Below are positions 56,055 through 64,000 of a stretch of 64,000 bases of DNA, piece after piece (positions within the stretch are counted from its first letter, which is position 1; each line of letters begins with the position of its first letter). The notes beneath the pieces are model-generated. The model saw nothing but the letters and a program-made list of their open reading frames with translations. It was not told the origin of the DNA and did no database searches. The stretch spans positions 310,001 to 374,000 of the forward strand of contig CAWBPA010000024.1 of the NCBI GenBank assembly GCA_963790545.1, given 5' to 3'. Position numbers and translations under genes: made by a program. The DNA is from DATBJG01 sp963790545. GTDB lineage: Bacteria > Acidobacteriota > Vicinamibacteria > Vicinamibacterales > JAMQPK01.

Positions 56055-57058
56055 TCACAGTCTCGTTTCTCGCAGCACCTTCGCGGCCTCTTCAGGAGCG
56101 ACCGGATTCAGATGAAATCCTCCGCCTCGCTCGAACCCCACAGCATTCGTCAGTGCCGGCACGATTTCCACGTGCCAATGGTAGTAGTCACCCGTCGGCT
56201 CGTAGAACGGCGAACTGTGGACGATCAGGTTGTACGGTGGCGTCAGCAGCGCCTTGTTCATCCGCTGCAGCACATCCTTGATAATGCGCGCCAAGCCCGC
56301 CAAACTCGTGCCGCGGCGCGTCCTCGAAAAACGCCCGGTGATGGCGCGGCAACACCCAGGTTTCGAACGGAAACCGCGGCGCGTAGGGAGACACGGCGAC
56401 GAACTCCGCCACTTCGCGTCACGACGCGCTCCTCTGCTCGAAGCTCCTGATGCACGATATCGCAGAACACGCAACGTTCCTTGTACTGATAGTGCTGGCG
56501 CGCGCCGTCCACCTCTTCGCGCAGGTGTTGCGGCACGAGAGGGAGCGCGATGAGCTGCGAATGGCTGTGGTCGAGCGCCGCACCGGCCGCGGCGCCATGA
56601 TTCTTGAACACCAGGATGCAGCGCAGCCGCCGGTCCTGCTTGAGATCGGCCACGCGGTCGTGAAACGCCCACAACACTTTCTCGATCGCCGCCTCCGACA
56701 TGTTCGCCAGCGTCTGCATGTGATCCGGCGTCTCGATGATCACTTCGTGCGCCCCAATGCCGTTCATGCGATCGAAAATGCCGTCGCCCCGCCGATCGAC
56801 AAACCCCTCGACCTGCAGCGCGGGCACCCGGTTCGGCACCACACGGACGTCCCAACCGGGCGAGTTTGGCGGTCCTCCGTTATGCCGATAGGCGAGCACT
56901 TCGGGAGGCGTCTTGTCCTCGCTGCCCGCGCAAAACGGACAGAAGTGCACAGGCCTGGGCTCGGTCGGCTCGATACGAAAATCTGACGGGCGCTTCTGCC
57001 GCTCGGTCGTGATGATGACCCATCGGCCGGTGACCGGGTCTTTGCGGAATTCAGACAT
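56055..57058 (-). CDS. galT: Galactose-1-phosphate uridylyltransferase, frame broken near 56415 and 56315
   Basis: A cytoplasmic nucleotidyltransferase of the HIT superfamily (about 334 aa) that moves UMP from UDP-glucose to galactose-1-phosphate in the Leloir pathway. The N-terminus MSEFRKDPVTGRWVIITTER and CPFCAG (zinc Cys pair) are typical. The active-site motif is ALDHSHSQLIALP, and the second His pair is YYHWHVEIVP. The middle lies in other frames: AEFVAVSPYAPRFPFETWVLP and then LARIIKDVLQRMNKALLTPPYN. Two indels near 56415 and 56315 split it. The HSHSQ version (not HPHGQ) is found in distant GalT relatives, so another nucleotide substrate is possible. Confidence 0.85.
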
Positions 57059-57063
57059 TTCTG

Positions 57064-57100
57064 AGTTTTCAGTTTTTAGTTTTCAGTTATCAGTTTCCGT
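57064..57100. repeat. Short T-rich tandem repeat (TTTTCAG units)
   Basis: Between galT and yraN: TGAGTTTTCAGTTTTTAG, then TTTTCAG and TTATCAG units. It is the same style as the A-rich repeat at 5004-5050 and quite unlike the rest of the GC-rich sequence. Confidence 0.6.
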
Positions 57101-57182
57101 CTTCCTGTATCGAACGTCAGTGGCGGCCGGCAAGTCTAACAGACCTGACCGCTGGCACTCTACGTTGCTCGGAGAAACCACC

Positions 57183-57560
57183 GTGCGCGCAGATCATCGT
57201 GTTTCTCTGGGAAAGCACGGGGAAGAGTTGGCGTGCAGGGTGCTGCGTTCCCGCGGGTACGCAATTCTTGACAGACGTTACCGCACGCGACGTGGAGAAA
57301 TTGACATCGTTGCCCGCGACGGCCTCATGCTCGTGTTCGTAGAGGTCAAGGCCAGAGTCAGTGACGCCTGCGGCACCGCACGCGAAGCTGTGACCGCACG
57401 CAAGCGGCACCAGCTCATCCGGATGGCCGCTGACTATCTCGCAAAGCAGCGGCTCTCAGACGTCGCGGTTCGATTCGACGTGGTCACGATCGATGGCGCG
57501 CCGGGACAGACCCCGAAGATTGACGTCATCCGTCATGCGTTCGACCTGAACGACGTCTGA
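57183..57560 (+). CDS. yraN: YraN-family (UPF0102) endonuclease-like protein
   Basis: A 125-aa cytoplasmic protein with a Holliday-junction-resolvase-like fold. The start is the GTG at 57183, with GGAGAAACC upstream. The signature GKHGEELACRVLRSRGYAILDRRYR, RRGEIDIVARDGLMLVFVEVKAR holds the nuclease Glu-Asp-Glu/Lys residues. The upstream ATG at 56913 is inside the antiparallel galT gene and can be excluded. It is divergent from galT and convergent with the aminotransferase. Confidence 0.9.
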   Translation: MRADHRVSLGKHGEELACRVLRSRGYAILDRRYRTRRGEIDIVARDGLMLVFVEVKARVSDACGTAREAVTARKRHQLIRMAADYLAKQRLSDVAVRFDVVTIDGAPGQTPKIDVIRHAFDLNDV

Positions 57561-57586
57561 CGAATCTCCCGGAGACCAGGCGCAGC

Positions 57587-58919
57587 CTAGTGACGTGACT
57601 CGATCTCGGTGAGCGACGCATCGAGGATCTCGACCGCCGTGTCGGCTTGCGCGCGTGTCAGGACCAGCGCGGGAGACAGGCGAATGGCGTTGCGCCCGGC
57701 GCCCAGCAGGAGCAGACCGCGACGAAATGCGGCCATGACCAGCGGCGTCGCGCTCGGCGTTGGCCCGCTCCTTCGTCTGGCGATCGCGGACCAGCTCGAT
57801 CCCAATCATCAACCCGCGGCCACGGACATCGCCGATGAGCGGGTGTTTGTCAGCCAGCGCACGAACACCGTCCATCAAATGCGATCCCACGTCGGTCGCA
57901 TTGGCCATCAGCGTGTCGCGCAGCAGCTTGATGGTGACGAGCGACGCGGCACATGCCAGGGGATTCCCGCCGAACGTGTTGGCGTGGGTACCCGGCGGCC
58001 AGGTCATGACGTCGGCCCGGGCGGCCGAGATCCCGAGCGGCAACCCGGACGCGATGCCTTTGGCAATGGCCACGATATCGGGCTGCACACCGAAATACTC
58101 CATCGCAAACATCTTTCCGGTGCGCCCCATTCCCGTCTGCACTTCGTCGGCAATGAGCAGCATGCCGTGACGCCTGGTGAGCTCGCGAAGTCGCTCGTGG
58201 AACTGCGCCGGCGGAATGATATAGCCACCCTCACCCTGAACAGGCTCGACCACGATGGCCGCAACCTCGTCGGGCGACACCAGGTGCACGAGGAGCTGCT
58301 CTTCAATGAAGTTCAGACATTCTGCCGCACAACTCTCGGGCTTCAACCCAACCGGACAGCGGTAACAGTCCGCATACGGTGCGTGATACACACCGGGCAT
58401 CATCGGACCGAAACCGCGGCGCTGCACCGCTTTGCTGGCAGTCAACGACAGCGCGCCCAGCGTCCGGCCATGGAACCCGCCCAGAAACGCGATGAGATTG
58501 AAGCGACCGGTGTGATATCGCGCCAGCTTGATCGACGCTTCGATGGCTTCGGTTCCGGAGTTACCAAAAAACGACCGCACCGGACCATCCATCGGCACGA
58601 TGTCCTGCACCTCCTCCGCCAGTTGCACCTGTTTCTCGTAGTAGAAGTCGGTGCCCGACATGTGCAGGAACTTCTGCGCCTGCTCTGTGACGGCCTTGAC
58701 CACCTCCGGATGCGAGTGCCCCGTCGCCACCACCGCAATCCCAGCCGAAAAGTCGAGGAAGACATTCCCATCGACATCCTCGACCAGCGCCCCCTCACCC
58801 CGCTCCATCACAAACGGATAGCCACGGGTATAGGACGGCGACACCACGTATCTGTCTCGCTCGATGAGCGCCTTCGCATTGGGGCCCGGGAGAGTGGTTT
58901 TAATCAGCGGACCCTTCAT
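57587..58919 (-). CDS. Class-III aminotransferase (acetylornithine / 4-aminobutyrate type), frame broken near 57745
   Basis: A PLP enzyme of about 445 aa. Visible features are VMERGEGALVEDVDGNVFLDFSAGIAV, NSGTEAIEASIKLAR, HGRTLGALSLT, the Asp in LIADEVQTGMGRTG and the PLP Lys in AIAKGIASGLPLG, followed by THANTFGGNPLACAASL. CPVGLKPESC is an insert seen in a subgroup of 4-aminobutyrate aminotransferase relatives. The last segment (GLLLLGAGRNAIRLSPALVLT) is in another frame, so an indel near 57745 breaks the gene; the true stop is at 57587. The substrate may be GABA, N-acetylornithine or another omega-amino acid. Confidence 0.85.
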
Positions 58920-58937
58920 AAGTAATGAAGACAAAAT

Positions 58938-60355
58938 TCACTTCCTCTTCCACGTCGTTCCGGTCGCGCTGTCCTCGAGGACAATCCCCTGCGCCTCGAG
59001 CGCCTGGCGAATCCGGTCGGCCTCGGCAAAATCGCGACGACGACGGGCGTCGTGGCGCGCGGCGATCTGACGATCGATCCCGGTACTATCGACCGAGGCT
59101 CGCGACTCCTCGGCGTCGCGGAGCGTCAGCACGCCAAGAACTTTGTCGAACGCGTCAAACGCCTCGCGAATCGTCGCCGACATCGGGTTGACCCACCTGG
59201 CCCTCGTCTATCGCCGTATTCAGCGCCCGCACCAGATCGAAGATCGTTCCAAGCGCGCCCGCGGTGTTGAGATCGGCCGCCATGAACGCGGCAAACTCCG
59301 CCGTTGCCTGCTTGACCCGTTCGATCGTCGCTGGATGCGACTCGGGCGATGTGACGCGATCGAGGCGGGCGAGAAAGTTCGTCAGGCGCCCGATCGATTC
59401 CTCGGCCTGCTGCAGGTTCTCCCAGCTGAACTTCAGCTGTTTGCGATAGTGAACCGACAGCAGGTGATATCGCAGCGTCGAGGGACGGAAGCCGCGCGCC
59501 ACCACGTCCTGCACGCTGAACACATTGCCAATCGACTTGGCCATTTTCTGGTCGTCGACAATGAGATGCTCGACGTGCACCCAGAACCGGGCAAAGGGCT
59601 TGCGCGTCGCCCCCTCGCTCTGGGCGATTTCGTTCTCGTGATGCGGAAAGATCAAATCGATGCCGCCCGCGTGCAAATCGATGGGGGACTCCCCCAGCAG
59701 CCGCAGCGCCATGGCCGAGCATTCCAGGTGCCATCCGGGCCGGCCGGGCCCGAACCCGCGATCCCAGATCGGCTCCCCCTCCCTGGTGGCCTTCCACAGC
59801 ACGAAATCCCTCACATCCTCCTTATCGTATGTATCGGCATCTACCCGCGCGCCCGGCTTGATCCCCTCCCGATCAAGGCGGGCCAGCTTCCCGTAGTCGG
59901 GAAACGTCGAAATCCTGAAGTAAACCGACCCGTCGCTGTTATAGGTGTGGCCATTGGCCGTCAGCTGCTGGACGAGCTGCCCCATGGCGTCCAGATTGGC
60001 CTCGTCGGTGGCCCGGGGGTTCTCCTCGACCGGCTCGAGGCCCAAAGCCTCCGCATCCTGATGAAACATCGCGATGTATTGATCGGTGTATTCCCGAAGC
60101 GGCATTTGGGCCTTCAGCGAGCCCGCAATGGTGCGATCGTCCACATCGGTGAAATTCATGACCTGCCGGATCTGATACCCGAGCTGGTAACTTCAGCGTC
60201 CGGCGTAGCACATCCAGGCACACGAATGTCCGGAAGTTCCCAATGTGACCGCGATTGTAGACGGTCAGACCGCACGTATACATCCGTACGGTGTTGTCGT
60301 GCGACGGGACGAAGTCTTCTTCCCGGCGAGTCAGGGTGTTGTAGAGGCGCATCAT
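58938..60355 (-). CDS. cysS: Cysteinyl-tRNA synthetase, frame broken near 60190 and 59170
   Basis: An essential class-I synthetase of about 470 aa that charges tRNA-Cys. The N-terminus MRLYNTLTRREEDFVP, CGLTVYNRGHIGNFRTFV (zinc Cys and HIGH-like motif) is in one frame. NFTDVDDRTI to KMAKSIGNVFSV (KMSKS motif with Ala) and RYHLLSVHYRK are in the second. MSATIREAFDAFDKVLG to the end is in the third. One extra T near 60190 (restored: KYQLGYQIRQVMNF) and one indel near 59170 rejoin them. Because the gene is essential, these breaks are almost surely sequence errors. Its position near tRNA-Cys is notable but probably chance. Confidence 0.92.
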
Positions 60356-60372
60356 CAGTCGTCAGTCTCGTA

Positions 60373-60394
60373 GCGCGGGCCCTTCAGGGCCGCG
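60373..60394. repeat. Palindromic hairpin GCGCGGGCCC-TTCA-GGGCCGCG
   Basis: An imperfect GC-rich stem in the 56-base gap between cysS and ribF, after TCTCGTA. It is of the same type as 15856-15875 and 55991-56012. Confidence 0.45.
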
Positions 60395-60411
60395 TCACGG
60401 ACGCTGTCGCG

Positions 60412-61365
60412 TCACAGAGACATCGAATCGAACAGGGCGCGTGTTTGCGCGCAGTCGGCGGCAATCTGCGCCTTGAGTGCATCCACGCTTTCGAAGCGAC
60501 GCTCGTCCCGCAGTCGTTGGACGAACTCGAGACGAAGTCGGCGGCCGTACAAGTCCTGGTCGAAATCAAACAGGTGTGTTTCAACCGTCACCTGCTCCCG
60601 GCCAGGATTGCCATCGTCCGCAAATGTGGGCCTGACGCCGACGTTGGTCACTGATGGATAAAAGACCGCATCGATCTGGGCGATGGTGGCATAGACGCCG
60701 GCAGGCGGCATGAGCTCGTTGTCGGAACAGAGGTTGGCGGTCGGAAATCCCAGGAGGTGGCCGCGCCGCTGGCCCTGGATCACCGATCCATCGACGTAAT
60801 AGTGATGGCCGAGCAGGGCGCCCACTTCGTCCACGCGCCCCTCGGCGATGAGCCGGCGGACTCGCGTGCTGCTGACGACGAAATCCTTGTAGCGAACCGG
60901 ATCGATTTTCTCGGAACGAAACCCGTACCTGGCGCCAAGCGATCTGAGCGTCGAAAAATTGCCGGACCGATCGCGGCCAAACAGAAAATTTGCACCGACC
61001 CACACCTCAGCCGCCCGCATCCACTCGACCAGCACCGTGCGCACGAATGTCTCCGGGTCCCATCGCGACATCTCGCTCGTGAATCGCACGATGGCCACGC
61101 CCTGAATGCCAGCCTTCGAGAGGGCCTCCAGCTTCTGCGGAGTGGTCATCAGGAGGGGCGGCGCCTTGTCGGGACGAATGACGCGAGAGGGATGTGGATC
61201 GAAGGTCATGGCCACGGCAGACGCCGCACGCTCGTCGGCCACGCGGCGAACGCGTTCGGCAATCTTCACGTGACCACGGTGCACGCCGTCGAAATTGCCG
61301 AGCGCAAGCGCGGGATGACGCCAGTGCGGCGGCCGTGATTCATCGGGATAATACGCAACCTGCAC
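60412..61365 (-). CDS. ribF: Bifunctional riboflavin kinase / FAD synthetase
   Basis: A 317-aa cytoplasmic enzyme that converts riboflavin to FMN and FAD. The adenylyltransferase half shows ALGNFDGVHRGHVKI and MTFDPHPSRVI, then VGANFLFGRDRSG and SSTRVRRLIAEG. The kinase half shows GQRRGHLLGFPTANL, GVYATIAQI, NVGVRPTF and a final ETHLFDFDQDLYG. The frame is intact. It lies 6 bases after the PhnP-like gene, which is typical of an operon. Confidence 0.94.
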   Translation of the reverse strand: MQVAYYPDESRPPHWRHPALALGNFDGVHRGHVKIAERVRRVADERAASAVAMTFDPHPSRVIRPDKAPPLLMTTPQKLEALSKAGIQGVAIVRFTSEMSRWDPETFVRTVLVEWMRAAEVWVGANFLFGRDRSGNFSTLRSLGARYGFRSEKIDPVRYKDFVVSSTRVRRLIAEGRVDEVGALLGHHYYVDGSVIQGQRRGHLLGFPTANLCSDNELMPPAGVYATIAQIDAVFYPSVTNVGVRPTFADDGNPGREQVTVETHLFDFDQDLYGRRLRLEFVQRLRDERRFESVDALKAQIAADCAQTRALFDSMSL

Positions 61366-61370
61366 GATAT

Positions 61371-62240
61371 TCAGGAATCTCCACTTCCGTCAAACTCGAT
61401 CGCCAGCCCATCATATGCCAACTCCACACGGTCGGGCAGGCGAGCGCACGTGGCCGCATGAGGCAAGTCGTGACACACGTGCGTAAAGTAGGTGTGGTCG
61501 GGCTGCAGACGATCCACAACTTCGAGCGCCTCCGCGACCGTGAAGTGCGTGGGGTGCGGTCGCTCGCGCAGGGCGTCGAGGATCAGCATCCTGACGCCCT
61601 GGAGCAGCGGCCACGATGACTCCGGGATGCCATTCGTGTCGGTCAGATAGGCAAACGATCCGATGCGGAATCCAAGAATCGATCGCGCGCCGTGGAACAC
61701 CGGCACCGGGACGATCTCAGAGCGGCCAAGACAGAAGGGTCCGGCGATCGAGAACAGGTCGATTCTGGGAATACCCCCACCCCACCTGGCAGCCGGCTCG
61801 AAGACGTAAGAGAATGTGCGGCGGATGTCGGCGACGGTGCGGCTGTCGCCATAGCACGGCATCGGGGCTTTTTGCAGCATGTTGTAGCGGCGAACTTCGT
61901 CGAGCCCGAGGATGTGATCGGCGTGACTGTGCGTGAAGAGGATGGCGTCGACCTTGGTGACGTGAAAGCGAAGCGCCTGGGCCCGCAGGTCGGGCGTGGT
62001 ATCGACGAGCACGCGAACTCCGTCTGGCAGTTCCAGATAAATCGACGGACGCCACCGCTGATCCCGCGCATCGTCCGACCGGCACACGGCGCACTCGCAC
62101 CCGATCATGGGTACGCCATGTGACGTCCCGGATCCGAGAATGGTCACACGGCCAGGCCGCGCGCCGGAAGTTCCGCTCACGGCAGGGGATGATTGAAGAC
62201 GAATGCCAGGCCGGAGGCCGATCGCGGTTGAGCGGATCAC
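61371..62240 (-). CDS. MBL-fold hydrolase, PhnP-like
   Basis: A 289-aa cytoplasmic zinc phosphodiesterase-like protein. The start region is uncertain; homology begins at VTILGSGTSHGVPMIGCECAVC with the Cys pair of PhnP-type proteins. Metal ligands follow in LFTHSHADHILGLDE, FHGARSILGFRIGSFAYLTD and a terminal DHTYFTHVCHDL. PhnP cleaves cyclic ribose phosphates; other homologues are of unknown role. No phosphonate genes are present, so the role may be general nucleotide cleanup. Confidence 0.88.
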   Translation of the reverse strand: MIRSTAIGLRPGIRLQSSPAVSGTSGARPGRVTILGSGTSHGVPMIGCECAVCRSDDARDQRWRPSIYLELPDGVRVLVDTTPDLRAQALRFHVTKVDAILFTHSHADHILGLDEVRRYNMLQKAPMPCYGDSRTVADIRRTFSYVFEPAARWGGGIPRIDLFSIAGPFCLGRSEIVPVPVFHGARSILGFRIGSFAYLTDTNGIPESSWPLLQGVRMLILDALRERPHPTHFTVAEALEVVDRLQPDHTYFTHVCHDLPHAATCARLPDRVELAYDGLAIEFDGSGDS

Positions 62241-62279
62241 GGCTGGATGATGCGCGGCGCGTCCTTTTGCGTTTCGACG

Positions 62280-62528
62280 TTACCGCAAACGCAGCTCGTA
62301 GAGGACCTGATCGAGCACCGAGCGCTCTTCCGCGGTCAGGTTCCCGCGCGTCTTCTGTTCCAGCAGCGCGAGGATGTCAATGAGGTGCGATGCGGCCTGA
62401 AGATTGGGCGGATCGGTGCGGCCCGTCTGCGGGTTTGGCATGTCGCCAAAATGCAGGGCCGCCGTCGCCGCAAGCGACAGGACGAAGCCCATGAAGGTGA
62501 CCGCTTCTTCCTGTGGATCGTCAACCAT
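62280..62528 (-). CDS. DUF1844 family protein
   Basis: An 82-aa cytoplasmic protein with the DUF1844 pattern: FMGFVLSLAATAALHFGD, then ASHLIDILALLEQKTRGNLTAEE and LDQVLYELR. It is intact. Function is unknown, but the family is conserved in Acidobacteriota and Deltaproteobacteria next to housekeeping genes. The start at 62528 is divergent from mazG, with only about 30 bases between. Confidence 0.88.
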   Translation of the reverse strand: MVDDPQEEAVTFMGFVLSLAATAALHFGDMPNPQTGRTDPPNLQAASHLIDILALLEQKTRGNLTAEERSVLDQVLYELRLR

Positions 62529-62560
62529 ACGCGATTACCATCCTACATGTCGGAGATGTC

Positions 62561-63391
62561 ATGACGCAATCGGCCGGAGAGCGGTTTGCTCGCCTCGTGG
62601 AGGTGATGCGCACGCTGCGCTCACCCGCAGGCTGCCCATGGGACCGCGAACAGACGCTGCAGACATTGGCGCCGTTCGTGCTCGAAGAAACGTACGAAGT
62701 GCTCGATGCCATCGAGCGAGGCGACCTGGGCGCATTGAAGGAAGAAGTGGGCGATCTGCTGTTTGAAGGGGTGTTCCTCGCCCAGATCGCGTCCGACCAC
62801 GGCGCCTTCACGGCCGCCGACGCGCTCCAGGCCGTTGCGGACAAGCTGGTCCGGCGACACCCCCATGTCTTCAAAGACGATGGGAACGTGCACGACGCCG
62901 AGTCGAAGGAGCGGGCGCCATCCGCGACGGCCGCCCTCGAACGGTGGGAGTCGCAAAAGGCCCGTGAGCGCACCAAGGCCGGCCAGGCCGACGGCGCGCT
63001 CGCCGGACTGCCGGTCAGCCTGCCCGCGCTCCTGAGAGCCTTCAAGATTGGCAAGCGGGCTGCCGCGGTTGGCTTCGACTGGCCGCACACCACCGACGTC
63101 GTGGCGAAAATCGAGGAAGAGGTCGTCGAGCTCCGTGATGCGATCGTCCGCGCGCCCTCCGACCACGCACACATCGACGAAGAGATGGGCGACCTGCTCT
63201 TCGCCCTGGCCAATCTCTGCCGAAAACTTGGCATCGAGCCTGAGGCCTCGCTGCGACGTGCCAACGACAAGTTCACGCAACGCTTCAACGAAATGGAACG
63301 ACGGTTCGCGGACCGGCAACAACGGCTGGACGAGCTCACGTTGGACGAAATGGAAGCCGAATGGGCTCGCGTCAAGCGCGAAGAACAATAA
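62561..63391 (+). CDS. mazG: Nucleoside triphosphate pyrophosphohydrolase
   Basis: A 276-aa cytoplasmic housecleaning enzyme that hydrolyses (d)NTPs. The start is ATG 62561 with GGAG upstream. Two MazG modules are present, with the magnesium-binding EExxE...ExxD pattern: LEETYEVLDAIE and EEVGDLLFE in the first, EEEVVELRDAI and DEEMGDLLFALANL in the second. CPWDREQT is the usual N-terminal motif. The frame is intact. Confidence 0.93.
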   Translation: MTQSAGERFARLVEVMRTLRSPAGCPWDREQTLQTLAPFVLEETYEVLDAIERGDLGALKEEVGDLLFEGVFLAQIASDHGAFTAADALQAVADKLVRRHPHVFKDDGNVHDAESKERAPSATAALERWESQKARERTKAGQADGALAGLPVSLPALLRAFKIGKRAAAVGFDWPHTTDVVAKIEEEVVELRDAIVRAPSDHAHIDEEMGDLLFALANLCRKLGIEPEASLRRANDKFTQRFNEMERRFADRQQRLDELTLDEMEAEWARVKREEQ

Positions 63392-63393
63392 CA

Positions 63394-63519
63394 GATCGTT
63401 CGGAACGTTCGGCTCGTTCGAACCGTTCGAAGAATCGTTCGGATCGTTCAATTTGTCAGAACGATCCGAACGCCTCAACGGTCCGAACGTTTCGAACGAT
63501 CCGAACGATTCGAACGATC
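63394..63519. repeat. Long imperfect hairpin of CGTTCG / CGAACG units
   Basis: The left arm is made of at least six short units such as GATCGTTCGG, AACGTTCGG and CTCGTTCGAA. The right arm is the reverse-complement set (GAACGATCCGAACG, GGTCCGAACG, TTCGAACGATC). A few bases (TTTGTC) separate them. It lies between convergent mazG and comEC and reaches the comEC stop, so it could act as a two-way terminator. Confidence 0.75.
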
Positions 63520-64000
63520 ATGGTCTCGCCGTGAGTTCAACGGTCTTTCCAACGTAAGGGTGAATTGTCACCGTCTTGCCGTCCGTCTCCAGCGATATCT
63601 GCCCATGCTGATCGGTACGAAAGATGGTGGCCCCGACGTCCTCGACGCGGCCGAGGACCTGTGGCACGGGATGACCGTACGGATTGTCGCGTCCGCAGGA
63701 GAAGACGACGACCGACGGACGGAGCGCCTTGAGGAACTCGGATGAAGTTGATGTGGCGCTGCCGTGGTGGGCGGCTTTCAGGATGCGAAGGCCCGCAGGG
63801 GCGAATTGGGGCGCAAGGAAGCGCTCGACCGCGGCGCCGATATCACCAGGCAGCACGATCGACACAGCGCCGTAGCGAATCTCCAGGACGATCGAGTCGT
63901 CGTTGCGGACCTTCTGACGCTCCCAGTCCGGGAGGGGCGGGTTCCAAACGTGCACGTCTGCGCCCCCGAAACGAAAACGGTCGCCGCGTTGCAGCGTTTT
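63518..64000 (-). CDS. comEC: ComEC/Rec2-type competence protein, C-terminal MBL domain, 5' end beyond window
   Basis: The minus-strand frame is open to the window edge and lacks its start. The visible 160 residues are the C-terminal part of the metallo-beta-lactamase domain: VHVWNPPLPDWERQKVRNDDSIVLEIRYGAVSIVLPGDIG, then LRILKAAHHGSATSTSSEFLKALRPSVVVFSCGRDNPYGHP and a final strand. The HHG and NPYGHP segments are typical of ComEC, the inner-membrane DNA channel of natural transformation. The membrane part would lie to the right. A free-standing MBL protein of the same family cannot be excluded. Confidence 0.82.
   Translation of the reverse strand, partial: KTLQRGDRFRFGGADVHVWNPPLPDWERQKVRNDDSIVLEIRYGAVSIVLPGDIGAAVERFLAPQFAPAGLRILKAAHHGSATSTSSEFLKALRPSVVVFSCGRDNPYGHPVPQVLGRVEDVGATIFRTDQHGQISLETDGKTVTIHPYVGKTVELTARP

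Noticed and set aside
56913..57560. YraN with a long N-terminal extension
   Set aside because: The extra 90 codons are antiparallel to galT and cross a low-complexity repeat; the GTG at 57183 with GGAGAAACC upstream is a better start.

Overview
The window looks like chromosome from a free-living Acidobacteriota, most likely class Vicinamibacteria (inference). The sequence is GC-rich. It encodes many secreted proteins of a kind abundant in that phylum: repeated small secreted proteins with a PDLxGxW motif, a DUF6152 protein, tannase/feruloyl esterases, a TonB receptor with an N-terminal carboxypeptidase-regulatory domain, and PQQ-type beta-propellers. No species can be named from the sequence alone.

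Layout. 1-6008: a periplasmic oxidation block with a diheme cytochrome c, a PQQ alcohol dehydrogenase, a cytochrome/copper-monooxygenase protein flanked by two related small secreted proteins, and an RlpA lipoprotein. 6058-18902: a Bcr-type transporter, two members of the PDLxGxW family, DUF6152, an ankyrin/heme-motif/toroid protein, an HD hydrolase, a P-type cation ATPase, an ATP/ADP-carrier-like transporter and small unknowns. 19133-32322: an aromatic/plant-polyphenol uptake and degradation block (TonB receptor, divergent GntR regulator, two tannase-family proteins, p-hydroxybenzoate hydroxylase, alpha/beta hydrolase, more PDLxGxW proteins, DUF305). 34396-39015: a relic reverse-orientation chromosomal integron with a truncated intI, a candidate attI, five attC sites and cassettes for LspA, ornithine cyclodeaminase, HIT, DinB and DUF2442, bounded by a 63-bp direct repeat. 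39933-53147: secreted oxidoreductases and hydrolases, sucrose phosphorylase, metallo-beta-lactamase and acetyltransferase. 55563-64000: housekeeping genes (tRNA-Cys, tRNA-Gly, galT, yraN, aminotransferase, cysS, ribF, phnP-like, DUF1844, mazG, comEC end).

How it fits together. Substrates released by tannases and hydrolases could enter through the TonB receptor under GntR control. Hydroxybenzoate is converted to protocatechuate by PobA. Electrons from the PQQ enzymes go to periplasmic cytochromes. Many neighbouring genes overlap by 4 bases (ATGA), which suggests translational coupling.

Caution. More than 20 genes are interrupted by apparent single-base indels, including essential ones such as cysS. 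Most of these look like sequencing or assembly errors rather than gene decay. Where a frame is broken, the coordinates below give the whole gene span.
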